A stretch of DNA of 64,000 nt from Microbacterium gubbeenense DSM 15944 (GTDB lineage Bacteria; Actinomycetota; Actinomycetes; Actinomycetales; Microbacteriaceae): the NCBI RefSeq assembly GCF_000422745.1, contig NZ_AUGQ01000001.1, positions 310,001 to 374,000 on the forward strand, given 5' to 3'. The position numbers were made by a program, and so were the translations under genes. The notes beneath the pieces are model-generated. The model saw nothing but the letters and a program-made list of their open reading frames with translations, did no database searches and was not told the DNA's origin. Below are positions 9,713 to 18,979 of this stretch, piece after piece (the stretch's first letter is position 1; every line of letters begins with the position of its first letter).

Positions 9713-10198
9713 GTGTCTGACGAGAATGTGCCCTTCCTGACGCAGGAAGCATACGACCGACTCGCTGCCGAGCATGAGCAGCTGTCGACGGTGGGCCGCG
9801 AGGAGATCGCAAAGCGCATCGAGGCCGCACGCGAAGAGGGCGACCTCAAGGAGAACGGCGGGTACCACGCCGCGAAGGACGAGCAGGGCAAGCAGGAGGC
9901 GCGCATCAGACAGCTCGCCGCGATCCTGCGCGACGCCGAGATCGGCGAGGCGCCCGAGGCCGACGGCGTCGTGCGCCCCGGCACCGTCATCACCGCCCTC
10001 ATCCTCGGCGACGAAGAGCGATTCCTCCTGGGCAGTCGAGAGATCGCCGGCGGCACCGACCTCGACGTCTACAGCGAGGTGAGCCCGCTCGGCTCGGCCA
10101 TCATCGATATGAAGGTCGGCGAGAAGGGGTCCTACGAGGCCCCGAACGGCAAGAGCATCCCCGTCGAGATCGTCGCCGTGGAGACGTTCGAGGGCTGA
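9713..10198 (+). CDS. greA: Transcription elongation factor GreA
   Basis: A 161-residue GreA, which stimulates the cleavage activity of backtracked RNA polymerase. The N-terminal coiled coil ('FLTQEAYDRLAAEHEQL', 'REEIAKRIEAAREEGDLKENGGYHAAKDEQGKQEARI') contains the acidic tip, and the C-terminal FKBP-like domain follows ('YSEVSPLGSAI', 'ExGSYEAPNGKSIPVEIVAVE'). The GTG at 9713 is preceded by AGGAG at 9701, which decides the start over an upstream in-frame codon at 9689. It is followed by an intrinsic terminator. Confidence 0.97.
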   Translation: MSDENVPFLTQEAYDRLAAEHEQLSTVGREEIAKRIEAAREEGDLKENGGYHAAKDEQGKQEARIRQLAAILRDAEIGEAPEADGVVRPGTVITALILGDEERFLLGSREIAGGTDLDVYSEVSPLGSAIIDMKVGEKGSYEAPNGKSIPVEIVAVETFEG

Positions 10199-10211
10199 AC
10201 ACAGACGCACC

Positions 10212-10245
10212 GAAGGGCCGGCCGATCACTCTCGGCCGGCCCTTC
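10212..10245 (+). terminator. Intrinsic terminator after greA
   Basis: Perfect 14-bp GC-rich inverted repeat (10212-10225 and 10232-10245) with a 6-base loop, followed by 'ttcgt'. It lies 13 bp after the greA stop, between convergent greA and ilvA, so it may work in both directions. Confidence 0.8.
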
Positions 10246-10265
10246 TTCGTCCGTGGTGCGAGCGG

Positions 10266-11507
10266 TCAGTCCTGCATGACCTGCGGGCGGAATCCCGCCG
10301 AGCGCAGCGCCTCGAGAACGATGTGACGGTGCTCCTCGCCGCGCGTCTCGACCGACACCTGCAGCATGACCTCGCTGATCTGGATCCCCTGCCCGTGGCG
10401 CGTATGCATGACCTCGATCACGTTCGCACCCGCCTGGGCGAGCGTCTCGGAGACCTGCACGAGCTGCCCCGGACGATCCGGCAGCGGAATGAGCACCGTC
10501 AGGTATCGGCCCGCGGCCGCGAGGCCGTGCGCGACGATGCGCTGCATGAGCAGCGGATCGATGTTGCCGCCCGACAGGATCACGCCGGCCGGGCCCTTGG
10601 CGCGGATCTTGCCCGCCATGATCGCCGCGACGCCGACCGCACCCGCCGGCTCGACGACGAGCTTCGTGCGCTCCAGCAGGGCGAGCAGCGCACGCGCGAT
10701 GTCGTCCTCCGACACCGTCACGACCTCATCGACAAGGTCGCGGATCATCTCGAACGGCACATCTCCCGGGCGCACGACCTTGATGCCGTCGGCGATCGTC
10801 GGCTCGACCGTGATGGTCATCGGGTGCCCCGCCTCGAGCGAGACCGGGTACGCCGCGGCGTTCTCGGCCTGCACGCCGATGATGTGCACGTCGCGGCCCT
10901 CGCCCTGAGCGCGTGCCTTCGCCTTCGCCGCTGCCGCGACGCCGGCGATGAGCCCTCCGCCGCCGATGCCGACGACGATCGTCTCGATCTCCGGCGCCTG
11001 ATCCATCAGCTCGAGGCCGAGCGTTCCCTGTCCGACGATGATGTCGCGGTGGTCATAGGGGTGGATCAGGATCGCGCCGTCGCGCTCCGCGTGCTCCTGC
11101 GCCATCTGCAGGCCGACCTCGACGCCGTCACCCGCGAGCACCACTTCCGCGCCGTAACCGCGCGTCGCGAGCAGCTTCGGAACGGGCACGCCGAGCGGCA
11201 TGTAGATCGTCGCGCGGATACCGAGCTGCTGCGCTGCGAGCGCGACGCCCTGCGCGTGGTTGCCCGCCGATGCCGCGACGACGCCGCGGGCACGCTCCTC
11301 GGCCGTGAGACGCGACAGACGGTGCGTCGCCCCGCGAACCTTGAACGATCCCGTGCGCTGGAGGTTCTCGAGCTTCAGGACGACCTTCTCGCCGAGGAGG
11401 TCGCTGAGGTGCTGCGACTGCTGAATCGGCGTGCGCTCAATGACGGGCGCGAGCCCTTCCGCTGCTTCCTCGAACTCGGCGAGCGTCGGCATCTCGGCGT
11501 GGGTCAT
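10266..11507 (-). CDS. ilvA: Threonine ammonia-lyase (threonine dehydratase)
   Basis: A 413-residue PLP enzyme deaminating threonine to 2-oxobutanoate, the first step toward isoleucine. The PLP lysine lies in 'TGSFKVRGA' (Lys56), the phosphate-binding glycine loop is 'VGIGGGGLIAG', and a C-terminal ACT-like domain (about residues 335-413, 'GRYLTVLIPLPDRPGQLVQVSETLAQAGANVIEVMHTRHG') is present. One ACT-like domain and about 410 residues match the short form seen in many actinobacteria, rather than the 500-residue two-domain form. The start overlaps the stop of the upstream AI-2E family gene by four bases (ATGA), so the two are probably co-translated. Confidence 0.95.
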   Translation of the reverse strand: MTHAEMPTLAEFEEAAEGLAPVIERTPIQQSQHLSDLLGEKVVLKLENLQRTGSFKVRGATHRLSRLTAEERARGVVAASAGNHAQGVALAAQQLGIRATIYMPLGVPVPKLLATRGYGAEVVLAGDGVEVGLQMAQEHAERDGAILIHPYDHRDIIVGQGTLGLELMDQAPEIETIVVGIGGGGLIAGVAAAAKAKARAQGEGRDVHIIGVQAENAAAYPVSLEAGHPMTITVEPTIADGIKVVRPGDVPFEMIRDLVDEVVTVSEDDIARALLALLERTKLVVEPAGAVGVAAIMAGKIRAKGPAGVILSGGNIDPLLMQRIVAHGLAAAGRYLTVLIPLPDRPGQLVQVSETLAQAGANVIEVMHTRHGQGIQISEVMLQVSVETRGEEHRHIVLEALRSAGFRPQVMQD

Positions 11508-12709
11508 TCATTCTCCTCGGGATCAGAGCGCCCGATCGAACGGGGCTCGGTCTTCCATATCAAGTCGTTCTCGGGAACGTGGCCCGTACGCCAGGATCCC
11601 GTCGTCAGCGTGACGGCGACGACGTTCACGAACGCCGCGAGCGGAACCGCGAACAGGGCGCCCGGGATGCCCCCGGCCATCGTGCCGGCCATCACCACGA
11701 GCACCACCGCGAGCGGGTGCACCTTCACGGCGGCGCCCATGATGAGAGGCTGCAGAACGTGGCTCTCGACCTGCTGCACCAGCAGCACGACGAGCAGCAT
11801 CAACAGCGCGATGAACGGCCCGTTGTACGCGAGCGCGATCAGCACCGCCAAGGCGCCCGAGACGATCGCGCCCAGGAACGGCACGAACGACGCGAGGAAC
11901 ACGGTGACGCCGATCGGAATCGCGAGCGGCACGCCGAGGATCGCGGCGCCGACACCGATGCCGATGCCGTCGATCGAGGCGACGAAGATCTGCGTGCGGG
12001 CGTAGCTGATCAGCGTGGCCCAGCCGTTGCGCGCGGCACGGTCGACGGCGACGCGGGCCTGGCGCGGGAAGAGCTTCGTGGTCCAGCGCCAGATCCCTTC
12101 GCCGTCGAAGAGCAGGCAGACGAGCGTGAAGAAGGCGAGCAGCGCTCCCGCGCCGACGTGGCCGATCGTCGATCCGAGCGAGACGACGCCGCTCAGCAGC
12201 AGATCGCTCTGCGTGCTCACGAAGTCGGACACGAAGCCCACGACCTCGTTGACGACCTCGTCCGGCAGGATGCCGACGGTCAGGACCCATTCCTGCAGCT
12301 CGGCCCAGCGATCGATCGCGCGGTCGCGAACGACCATCCACTGCTCGGAGACCTGCCAGATGACGAGCCAGACGAGTCCGGTGACGATCGCGATCGTCGC
12401 CACGAGCGACACCACGATCGCGACGAACCTCGGCACGCGTTTCGCGAGCATCCACTCGAAGCTCGGCCACAGCAGCGCGGTGAGCAGAATCGCAACAAGC
12501 ACGGGCACGACGATGATCTTGAACTGGATCACCAGCCAGACGAACAGCGCGACGACGGCGGCGATCACGAGCAGGCGCCACCCGTACGCGGCGGCGATCC
12601 GGAGCGGCCGCGGCACCTGCGAGCGCACTGGAACTTCGACCTGCGCGGGTTCCGCGGCTCGCGGCGCGCCCCCGAACAGACCGCGTCGCCTGCCGGTGTG
12701 CTCGCTCAT
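11504..12709 (-). CDS. AI-2E transporter (UPF0118) family membrane protein
   Basis: A 401-residue polytopic protein of the AI-2E exporter/PerM family. It has a basic cytoplasmic N-terminus, paired helices near residues 35-75, a long extramembrane region (about 100-180) and a C-terminal block of helices with 'GVPLAIPIGVTVFLASFVPFLGA' and 'QQVESHVLQPLIMG', the best-conserved part of the family. Substrates differ across the family and include quorum signals and ions, so the name should not be taken as function. It lies upstream of ilvA with a four-base overlap and downstream of lemA on the same strand. Confidence 0.88.
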   Translation of the reverse strand: MSEHTGRRRGLFGGAPRAAEPAQVEVPVRSQVPRPLRIAAAYGWRLLVIAAVVALFVWLVIQFKIIVVPVLVAILLTALLWPSFEWMLAKRVPRFVAIVVSLVATIAIVTGLVWLVIWQVSEQWMVVRDRAIDRWAELQEWVLTVGILPDEVVNEVVGFVSDFVSTQSDLLLSGVVSLGSTIGHVGAGALLAFFTLVCLLFDGEGIWRWTTKLFPRQARVAVDRAARNGWATLISYARTQIFVASIDGIGIGVGAAILGVPLAIPIGVTVFLASFVPFLGAIVSGALAVLIALAYNGPFIALLMLLVVLLVQQVESHVLQPLIMGAAVKVHPLAVVLVVMAGTMAGGIPGALFAVPLAAFVNVVAVTLTTGSWRTGHVPENDLIWKTEPRSIGRSDPEENE

Positions 12710-12749
12710 CTCTGCGATTGTATTCCCGCGCCGTGCCTGCGAACGACGA

Positions 12750-13319
12750 TCAGAACTGCACGCGCGGCGGTTGACGCAGCGCCGCGGCGTCGTCGGCCTC
12801 GAAGAAGTCGCGCTCCTCGAACCCGAGCCCGCGCGAGAACAGGTTGTTCGGGAACTGCTTGATCTTGATGTTCAACTCGCGGGTGCCGCCGTTGTAGAAC
12901 CGGCGCGACGCCTGGATCTTGTCCTCGGTGTCGACGAGCTCGCGCTGCAGCTGCAGGTAGTTCTGGCTCGCCTGCAGGGCCGGGTAGTCCTCGGCAACCG
13001 CGAAGAGCCCCTTGAGCGCCTGCTGCAGGTGGCCTTCGGCGGCGCCCGCGGAGCGCGGTCCATCCGCGGCCAGCACCTCGGAGCGCGCCTTCGTGACGTT
13101 CTCGAGCACGGTCTTCTCGTGCGCGGCGTATCCCTTGACCGTCTCGATGAGGTTCGGGATCAGATCGGCGCGGCGCTTCAGCTGCACGTCGATGCCGCTC
13201 CATGCCTCTTCGACGCGCGTGCCGAGAGATACGAGCGAGTTATATGTCGCCCACAGGTAGATGCCGGCGATCACGATGACCGCAACGACGATCAGAACAG
13301 GTACGAGCCAAGCCATCAT
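12750..13319 (-). CDS. LemA family protein
   Basis: A 189-residue protein with an N-terminal transmembrane helix (about residues 3-24) and the LemA core: 'YNSLVSLGTRVEEAWSGIDVQLKRRADLIPNLIETVKGYAAHEK', 'ENYLQLQRELVDTEDKIQASRRFYN' type helices and 'IKQFPNNLFSRGLGFEERDFFEA'. LemA proteins are membrane-anchored with an extracytoplasmic or cytoplasmic helical bundle and poorly defined function. The start may be the first or second Met codon (13319 or 13316). Often lemA is paired with a TPM-domain (YgcG) gene; none is present here. Confidence 0.93.
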   Translation of the reverse strand: MMAWLVPVLIVVAVIVIAGIYLWATYNSLVSLGTRVEEAWSGIDVQLKRRADLIPNLIETVKGYAAHEKTVLENVTKARSEVLAADGPRSAGAAEGHLQQALKGLFAVAEDYPALQASQNYLQLQRELVDTEDKIQASRRFYNGGTRELNIKIKQFPNNLFSRGLGFEERDFFEADDAAALRQPPRVQF

Positions 13320-13382
13320 TCGCGGTGTCCCCTCATCAGCTTGCCGCCCATCGTACGATCCGAATCTGACGGGGAGGTGGAT

Positions 13383-14444
13383 TTACTCCTGCCCGGCACG
13401 ACCCGACGCCGCGACCCACGCGTCGAGCTTCGCCGTGGCGAGCCCCTCGTCGATAGCCGCGGCCGCGGCATCGCGGGCCTCGACGAGCCGCTGAATCATA
13501 TTGCGATCGGCCTGCGCCGGATCCTGTGAGAGGCGATACGCGACGATGCCCGCCGCCGCGTTGAGCAGTACCACGTCACGAACGGGCCCCGACTCGCCCG
13601 CGAGGGTGCGGCGGAGCGTCGCGGCGTTCTCGGCGGGCGAACCGCCGAGCAGGTCGTCGATCGTGGCCGTAGGCATGCCGAGGTCGCGCGGGTGAATGTC
13701 GAACTCGTGCATGTCGCCGTTCGTGATCTGCCAGATCCGGCTGTAACCCGTCGTGGTGAGCTCGTCGAGCCCGTCCTCGCCACGGAACACGAGGGCCGTC
13801 GCACCGCGCGTGCGGAACACGCCGGTGATGATGGGCACCACATCGAGAGATGCGACGCCGACTGCGTTCGCCTCAGCGCGGGCCGGGTTCACGAGTGGGC
13901 CGAGGAAGTTGAACGCCGTGGGCACGCCCAGCTCGGCACGCACCGGCGCCGCATGCTTGAAGCCGGGGTGGAAAGCCGCGGCCCACGCGAACGTGATCCC
14001 CGCCTCGTCGAGCACACGGGCGACCGCCTCAGGCGAGAGCCGCAGGTCGATCCCCAGCTCGCTGAGGACGTCCGATGCGCCCGCCTTCGAGCTCACCGCG
14101 CGATTGCCGTGCTTGACGACCGGGATCCCGGTGGCGGCGACGATGATCGACGCGGTCGAGGAGATGTTCACCGTTCCGTACCGATCGCCTCCCGTGCCGA
14201 CGATGTCGAGCACGTTCGGATCGACGGACAGCGGCACCGCAGCGTCGAGGATCGCGTCGCGGAAGCCGATGACCTCGGCGACCGACTCGCCCTTCGCGCG
14301 AAGTGCCATCAGCAGTCCGCCGAGCTGCGCGCCCGTCGCCTCGCCCCGCATGACCTGTCGCATCGCCCACGCCGCCTGCGAGACGGTCAGGTCGGTGCCG
14401 GACACCGCGGCGGAAAGAACTTCAGGCCAAGTCGGTTGCGTCAT
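13383..14444 (-). CDS. trpD: Anthranilate phosphoribosyltransferase
   Basis: A 353-residue enzyme joining anthranilate and PRPP in tryptophan synthesis. The glycine-rich PRPP loop 'VGTGGDRYGTVNISS' and the following 'KHGNRAVSSKAGASDVLSELG' block with its metal/phosphate residues are present, as is 'HPGFKHAAPVRAELGVPTAFNFLGPLVNPA'. The ATG at 14444 (MTQPTWPEVLSAAV) is preferred over 14480 because homologues start there. It is not in a trp operon: it lies next to, and divergent from, the cytochrome oxidase/bc1 operon, an arrangement common in actinobacteria. Confidence 0.95.
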   Translation of the reverse strand: MTQPTWPEVLSAAVSGTDLTVSQAAWAMRQVMRGEATGAQLGGLLMALRAKGESVAEVIGFRDAILDAAVPLSVDPNVLDIVGTGGDRYGTVNISSTASIIVAATGIPVVKHGNRAVSSKAGASDVLSELGIDLRLSPEAVARVLDEAGITFAWAAAFHPGFKHAAPVRAELGVPTAFNFLGPLVNPARAEANAVGVASLDVVPIITGVFRTRGATALVFRGEDGLDELTTTGYSRIWQITNGDMHEFDIHPRDLGMPTATIDDLLGGSPAENAATLRRTLAGESGPVRDVVLLNAAAGIVAYRLSQDPAQADRNMIQRLVEARDAAAAAIDEGLATAKLDAWVAASGRAGQE

Positions 14445-14646
14445 ACACGCCAGGTTAGAGCAGACCACATTTATCGACACGCTGTAGAAGTCACACCGGC
14501 CCTCCGCCGCGGCGCCGCGGAGTGTTCAATTCTCGTGGGCTGACCTGCCCTTTCTCACTCCGGACATCGGACATTCGCGGCAGGAGCATAGGTGCGCCGC
14601 CCCTCTGCCTCGGGCGCTCGTGCAAAAATCCTGCGGGTTTATCGGC

Positions 14647-14658
14647 CATAATGGAAGA
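14647..14658 (+). promoter_or_regulatory. Putative -10 element giving a leaderless ctaE transcript
   Basis: CATAAT at 14647-14652 lies six bases before the GTG of ctaE (14659), the spacing expected if transcription starts at the first base of the start codon. There is no usable Shine-Dalgarno distance (ggaag ends one base before GTG). No convincing -35 box was seen. The remaining 14445-14646 region between trpD and ctaE shows no gene. Confidence 0.4.
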
Positions 14659-15288
14659 GTGACGACCTCAGCTACCTACACCCCTGCGCCCAGAACGGTG
14701 AAGCGCCCCGATTCCGTCGCCGTCGGCACGATCGTGTGGCTCGGCTCGGAGGTGATGTTCTTCGCGGGACTGTTCGCGATCTACTTCACGATCCGCAGCA
14801 CCTCCCCCGGCCTCTGGGAAGAGCAGACTCAGCTCCTCAACGTTCCGTTCGCGTTCGTCAACACTGTCATCCTCGTTCTCTCGTCGGTGACGTGTCAGTT
14901 CGGCGTCTGGGCGGCAGAGCGCCTGCAGCCCCACACCATCAAGGGTCAGGGCTGGAAGTCGCTCGGCATGATCCCGTGGTTCTGGATGACGTTCGCGCTC
15001 GGCGCGATCTTCGTCTGTGGCCAGGTCTGGGAGTACGCGCAGCTCGTCGCCGAGGGCATCTCGATCAGCAGTGACCCGTACGGCTCGGCCTTCTACCTGA
15101 CGACGGGCTTCCACGCCCTGCACGTCACGGGCGGCCTCATCGCGTTCCTCACGACGCTCGGTCGCGCGTTCGCGGTCAAGCGGTTCACGCACAAGGAGGC
15201 AACGACGGCCGTCGCCGTGTCGTACTACTGGCACTTCGTCGACGTCGTCTGGATCGCCCTCTTCGCCGTCATCTATTTCCTTCAGTAA
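14659..15288 (+). CDS. ctaE: Cytochrome c oxidase subunit III (aa3)
   Basis: A 209-residue subunit of the aa3-type terminal oxidase with five transmembrane helices, the actinobacterial short form. Conserved blocks are '[23 protein letters not shown]', '[18 protein letters not shown]' with the heme-copper-oxidase III His/Glu residues, and the final '[21 protein letters not shown]'. The GTG at 14659 begins the homology ([11 protein letters not shown]). It leads the ctaE-qcrC-qcrA-qcrB operon, the arrangement encoding the bcc-aa3 respiratory supercomplex; the other oxidase subunits are at 21917-24963. Confidence 0.96.
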   Translation: MTTSATYTPAPRTVKRPDSVAVGTIVWLGSEVMFFAGLFAIYFTIRSTSPGLWEEQTQLLNVPFAFVNTVILVLSSVTCQFGVWAAERLQPHTIKGQGWKSLGMIPWFWMTFALGAIFVCGQVWEYAQLVAEGISISSDPYGSAFYLTTGFHALHVTGGLIAFLTTLGRAFAVKRFTHKEATTAVAVSYYWHFVDVVWIALFAVIYFLQ

Positions 15289-15309
15289 GAGCGGAGCAAC
15301 ACCACCGTC

Positions 15310-16110
15310 ATGGCACGAGAGAAATTGAAGCGTCGCGCGCGAGGTCGTCGCAGCCCGCTCGCAGCAGGGATCCTCATCGGAGTCGGACTCCTGATGACCG
15401 GCGGAATCTACGCAGGAGCATCAGCCGCCGTCGCCGCCACCGATGAGGCCACGCCCATCACCGCGAGCGTCGACGAGGGCGAGAAGCTGTTCCAGGCGAA
15501 CTGCGCTACCTGCCACGGCATGGATCTCGAAGGATCCTCCGCTGGCCCCGCGCTTCACGGCGTCGGTGCGCTCGCGGTCGAGTTCCAGGTGTCGACCGGC
15601 CGCATGCCCATGCAGATGCAGGGCCCGCAGGCCGCCGAGAAGCCCGTCCAGTTCACGGACGAGCAGACCCAGGCGCTGGCCGCGTACGTCGAGTCGATCG
15701 CACCTGGCCCGGCATACCCGGCAGAGACCGTGCTCGACGGCCGGGGCGACGTGTCGCACGGCGCCGAGCTGTTCCGCATCAACTGCGCGATGTGCCACAA
15801 CGTGGCCGCAGCGGGCGGTGCCCTCACCGAGGGCAAGTTCGCGCCGGACATCATGGACACGTCCGCGCTGAACATCTACGCCGCAATGGTCACCGGCCCG
15901 CAGAACATGCCGGTGTTCAGCAACATGAACCTCACTGAGGACGACAAGCGCGACATCATCTCGGCTCTGCTGTACCAGCAGGAGATGGCGTCGCCCGGCG
16001 GGTTCACCCTCGGATCGCTCGGCCCCGTTTCAGAGGGCCTGTTCATCTGGATCTTCGGCATCGGCGGACTCATCGCCGTCGCCGTCTGGATCACAGCGAA
16101 GTCGAACTGA
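15310..16110 (+). CDS. qcrC: Diheme cytochrome c subunit of the bcc complex
   Basis: A 266-residue protein with an N-terminal membrane anchor (about residues 19-40), two c-type heme sites (CATCHG and CAMCHN) in tandem cytochrome c domains outside the membrane, and a C-terminal transmembrane helix (GLFIWIFGIGGLIAVAVWI). Two hemes in one QcrC is the hallmark of the actinobacterial bcc complex, where electrons pass directly to aa3 oxidase without soluble cytochrome c. It lies 21 bp after ctaE and just before qcrA. Confidence 0.97.
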   Translation: MAREKLKRRARGRRSPLAAGILIGVGLLMTGGIYAGASAAVAATDEATPITASVDEGEKLFQANCATCHGMDLEGSSAGPALHGVGALAVEFQVSTGRMPMQMQGPQAAEKPVQFTDEQTQALAAYVESIAPGPAYPAETVLDGRGDVSHGAELFRINCAMCHNVAAAGGALTEGKFAPDIMDTSALNIYAAMVTGPQNMPVFSNMNLTEDDKRDIISALLYQQEMASPGGFTLGSLGPVSEGLFIWIFGIGGLIAVAVWITAKSN

Positions 16111-16145
16111 CCATGTCGCACGAGGATGACGTGACAAGGAGCACG

Positions 16146-17204
16146 ATGGAACACGACGATTCGAAGGGTGCCGTGAAGGCGTATGAGCCTTCCTCGGGTC
16201 TCGCCGTATCGATCGACGACCCGATTCAGAACCCGGGTCTCCCCCCGCACCGCGCGCGGTTGACGGATGTCGATGTCAAGGCGGAGAAGCGCGCTGAGCG
16301 CACGATCTACACGCTCTTCTACATCTCGGTCGCGGCGAGCATCTGGGCCGTTGCGGCGTACATGCTGTTCCCGATCGAGGACATGGAGTTCGTCTCGATC
16401 CGTCAGAACAACCTGTTCATCGGCCTCGGCATCGCTCTCGCGCTGCTCGCGATCGGCATCGGCGCGATCCACTGGTCGAAGACGCTGATGAGCGACAAGG
16501 AGTACGTCGAGGAGCGTCACACGACGCGCGGATCCGAGGACACCCGCGAGGCGGTCGTCGAGGCGTTCCGCACGGCGGACCAGGAGTCGGGCTTCGGTCG
16601 TCGCAAGATGATCCGCAACTCGCTCTTCGCCGCGCTCGTCGCATCGATCATTCCGGGCGTCACGCTCTTCCGCGGCCTCGCGCCGCACAACCCCGACTAC
16701 TCCCCCGCCGAGCTGCTCAAGCAGACGATGTGGGAGGAGGGCGAATACCTCACCCGTGACCCCTCCGGCACGCGCATCAAGGCGTCGGACGTCACGCTCG
16801 GCAGTGCCTTCCACGTGATCCCCGAGAAGCTGGCGGCACTGTCGCACTCGGACGGTCTGCTCGAGGAGAAGGCGAAGGCCATGGTGCTCATGGTGCGCAT
16901 GCGCCCTGAGCTCCTCACCGAGCGCGAGGAGCGCAAGGACTGGTCTTACGACGGCATCGTGGCCTATTCCAAGGTCTGCACGCACGTCGGCTGCCCTGTC
17001 GCCCTGTACGAACAGCACACGCACCACCTGCTGTGCCCCTGCCACCAGTCGCAGTTCGACGTCACCGACGAAGCGAAGGTCATCTTCGGTCCGGCGTCGC
17101 GCCCGCTGCCGCAGCTGCCGATCGCCGTCGACGATGAGGGCTACCTCATCGCGCAGAGCGACTTCAAAGAGCCCGTCGGCCCGAGCTTCTGGGAGATGCA
17201 TTGA
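16146..17204 (+). CDS. qcrA: Rieske iron-sulfur subunit of the bcc complex
   Basis: A 352-residue actinobacterial QcrA: about three transmembrane segments in the N-terminal two thirds ('YTLFYISVAASIWAVAAYMLFP', 'LFIGLGIALALLAIGIGAIHW', 'NSLFAALVASIIPGVTLF') and a C-terminal Rieske domain with the 2Fe-2S ligands in CTHVGC and CPCHQSQFD. It transfers electrons from menaquinol to QcrC. Start choice: the ATG at 16146 is preceded by AAGGAG (16136-16141), while the upstream in-frame ATG at 16113, two bases after the qcrC stop, has no ribosome site; 16113 would add 11 residues. The stop overlaps the TTG of qcrB. Confidence 0.94.
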   Translation: MEHDDSKGAVKAYEPSSGLAVSIDDPIQNPGLPPHRARLTDVDVKAEKRAERTIYTLFYISVAASIWAVAAYMLFPIEDMEFVSIRQNNLFIGLGIALALLAIGIGAIHWSKTLMSDKEYVEERHTTRGSEDTREAVVEAFRTADQESGFGRRKMIRNSLFAALVASIIPGVTLFRGLAPHNPDYSPAELLKQTMWEEGEYLTRDPSGTRIKASDVTLGSAFHVIPEKLAALSHSDGLLEEKAKAMVLMVRMRPELLTEREERKDWSYDGIVAYSKVCTHVGCPVALYEQHTHHLLCPCHQSQFDVTDEAKVIFGPASRPLPQLPIAVDDEGYLIAQSDFKEPVGPSFWEMH

Positions 17205-18868
17205 GTACCGCCACCGAAGAGAAGAAGGCACCGCTCGGCGGACGCTTCGTCGGCGCAACGGCGAACTACCTCGACGAGCGAACGAGCCTGTCCGGGCTCG
17301 TCAAGGCGCTCGGCCGTAAGGTCTTCCCCGACCACTGGTCGTTCATGCTCGGCGAGATCGCGCTCTGGTCGTTCGTCGTGGTGCTCCTCTCGGGCACCTT
17401 CCTGACGTTCTTCTTCGACGCATCCATGGTCGAGACGCACTACACGGGTGCATACGCGCCCATGCGCGGAATCCCGATGTCGGCTGCGATGGAGTCGACG
17501 CTGAGCATCAGCTTCGACCTGCGCGGCGGCCTGCTCGTGCGTCAGCTGCACCACTGGGCTGCTCTGACGTTCGTCGCGGGCATCGGCATCCACATGCTGC
17601 GCGTGTTCTTCACCGGCGCGTTCCGCAAGCCGCGCGAGCTCAACTGGGTCGTCGGATTCGTCCTGTTCGTGCTCGCGATGGCCGAGGGCTTCACCGGTTA
17701 CTCGCTGCCTGACGACGTGCTCTCCGGCAACGGCCTGCGCATCATCGACGGCATGGTGAAGGCGGTTCCCGTCGCGGGCCCCTGGATCTCGTACATGCTG
17801 TTCGGCGGAGAGTTCCCGGGCGATGCGATCGTCGGGCGTCTGTACACGCTGCACATCCTGATCCTGCCGCTCATCGTGATCGCACTCATCGCGGTGCACC
17901 TCGTGCTCATGATCGTGAACAAGCACACGCAGTTCGCCGGCCCCGGCCGCACGAACAAGAACGTCGTCGGCTACCCGATGATGCCCGTGTACATGTCGAA
18001 GATGGGTGGGTTCTTCTTCATCGTCTTCGGTGCGCTCGTGCTGATCGCGTCTCTCGTTCAGATCAACCCGATCTGGGGCTATGGGCCGTATGACCCCTCC
18101 CCCGTTTCGGCCGGTACGCAGCCCGACTGGTACATCGGCTTCGCGGATGGTGCGCTGCGCCTCGCGCCGCCGCACCTGGACTTCACCATCTTCGGCAAGG
18201 TCTACCCGATGGGTGTGCTCATCCCGCTGGTCGTCCTGGTGGTCTTCATCATCCTCGTCGCGATCTATCCGTTCATCGAGGCGTGGGTCACGGGCGACAA
18301 GCGCGAGCACCACCTCGCCCAGCGTCCGCGCAACGCCGCGACGCGCACCGCGATCGGCGCCGCCGGCGTCTGGTTCTACGCGGTCCTGTGGGCAGCGGCC
18401 TCGTCCGACCTCATCGCGACGCACTTCCATCTCACGATGGAGGGTGTGATCCATGCGCTGCAGTTCCTGCTGATCATCGGAACGGTGTTCGTGTACTTCA
18501 TCACGAAGCGCATCTGCATCGCACTGCAGAAGAAGGACCGCGAGATCGTCCTGCACGGCTTCGAGTCGGGCCGCATCGTCCGACTGCCGGGCGGTGAGTA
18601 CCAGGAGGTCCACAAGCCCGTCGACGAGTACGAGCGCTGGAAGCTCGTCGCCGACGAGACCTTCGAGCCGCACGTGCCGCGCCCGAACGACCAGGGCAAG
18701 ATCAAGGGCAAGTTCCGCGCAGCGATGTCGCGCTGGTTCTTCGAGGACCGCCTGCAGCCCCTGACGAACGCGGAGTACCTGGCCGCGATCGAGCACCAGC
18801 GGCACGCGCTCCACGAGCACGGCGACGGTGGCCACCCGGAGATCGAGTCGGGCGACACCAAGCACTGA
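17201..18868 (+). CDS. qcrB: Cytochrome b subunit of the bcc complex
   Basis: A 555-residue cytochrome b carrying both b hemes and the quinol sites. The heme-ligand histidines lie in 'VRQLHHWAALTFVAGIGIHMLRVF' and 'YTLHILILPLIVIALIAVHLVLM'. The Qo region holds the 'GYSLPDD' block and a 'PDWYIGF' segment in place of the PEWY motif. The protein ends in a charged cytoplasmic tail of about 110 residues, as in other actinobacteria. It starts at TTG (17201), overlapping the qcrA stop by four bases. It is the last gene of the operon and is followed by a 20-bp-stem terminator. Confidence 0.96.
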   Translation: MSTATEEKKAPLGGRFVGATANYLDERTSLSGLVKALGRKVFPDHWSFMLGEIALWSFVVVLLSGTFLTFFFDASMVETHYTGAYAPMRGIPMSAAMESTLSISFDLRGGLLVRQLHHWAALTFVAGIGIHMLRVFFTGAFRKPRELNWVVGFVLFVLAMAEGFTGYSLPDDVLSGNGLRIIDGMVKAVPVAGPWISYMLFGGEFPGDAIVGRLYTLHILILPLIVIALIAVHLVLMIVNKHTQFAGPGRTNKNVVGYPMMPVYMSKMGGFFFIVFGALVLIASLVQINPIWGYGPYDPSPVSAGTQPDWYIGFADGALRLAPPHLDFTIFGKVYPMGVLIPLVVLVVFIILVAIYPFIEAWVTGDKREHHLAQRPRNAATRTAIGAAGVWFYAVLWAAASSDLIATHFHLTMEGVIHALQFLLIIGTVFVYFITKRICIALQKKDREIVLHGFESGRIVRLPGGEYQEVHKPVDEYERWKLVADETFEPHVPRPNDQGKIKGKFRAAMSRWFFEDRLQPLTNAEYLAAIEHQRHALHEHGDGGHPEIESGDTKH

Positions 18869-18879
18869 CCCGCTCCCCT

Positions 18880-18923
18880 ACGGCTGTGGGCCCCGATCCG
18901 AAAGGATCGGGGCCCACAGCCGT
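18880..18923 (+). terminator. Strong intrinsic terminator after qcrB
   Basis: Perfect 20-bp inverted repeat (18880-18899 and 18904-18923) with a GAAA tetraloop and a T-containing tail (ttctgtg). It starts 11 bp after the qcrB stop, closing the ctaE-qcrCAB operon before the convergent hydrolase gene. Confidence 0.9.
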
Positions 18924-18979
18924 TTCTGTGTGCAGGTCGTCGTCACAGGGCAGTAGCTGCGACGTCAGCGTCAAGAGGC

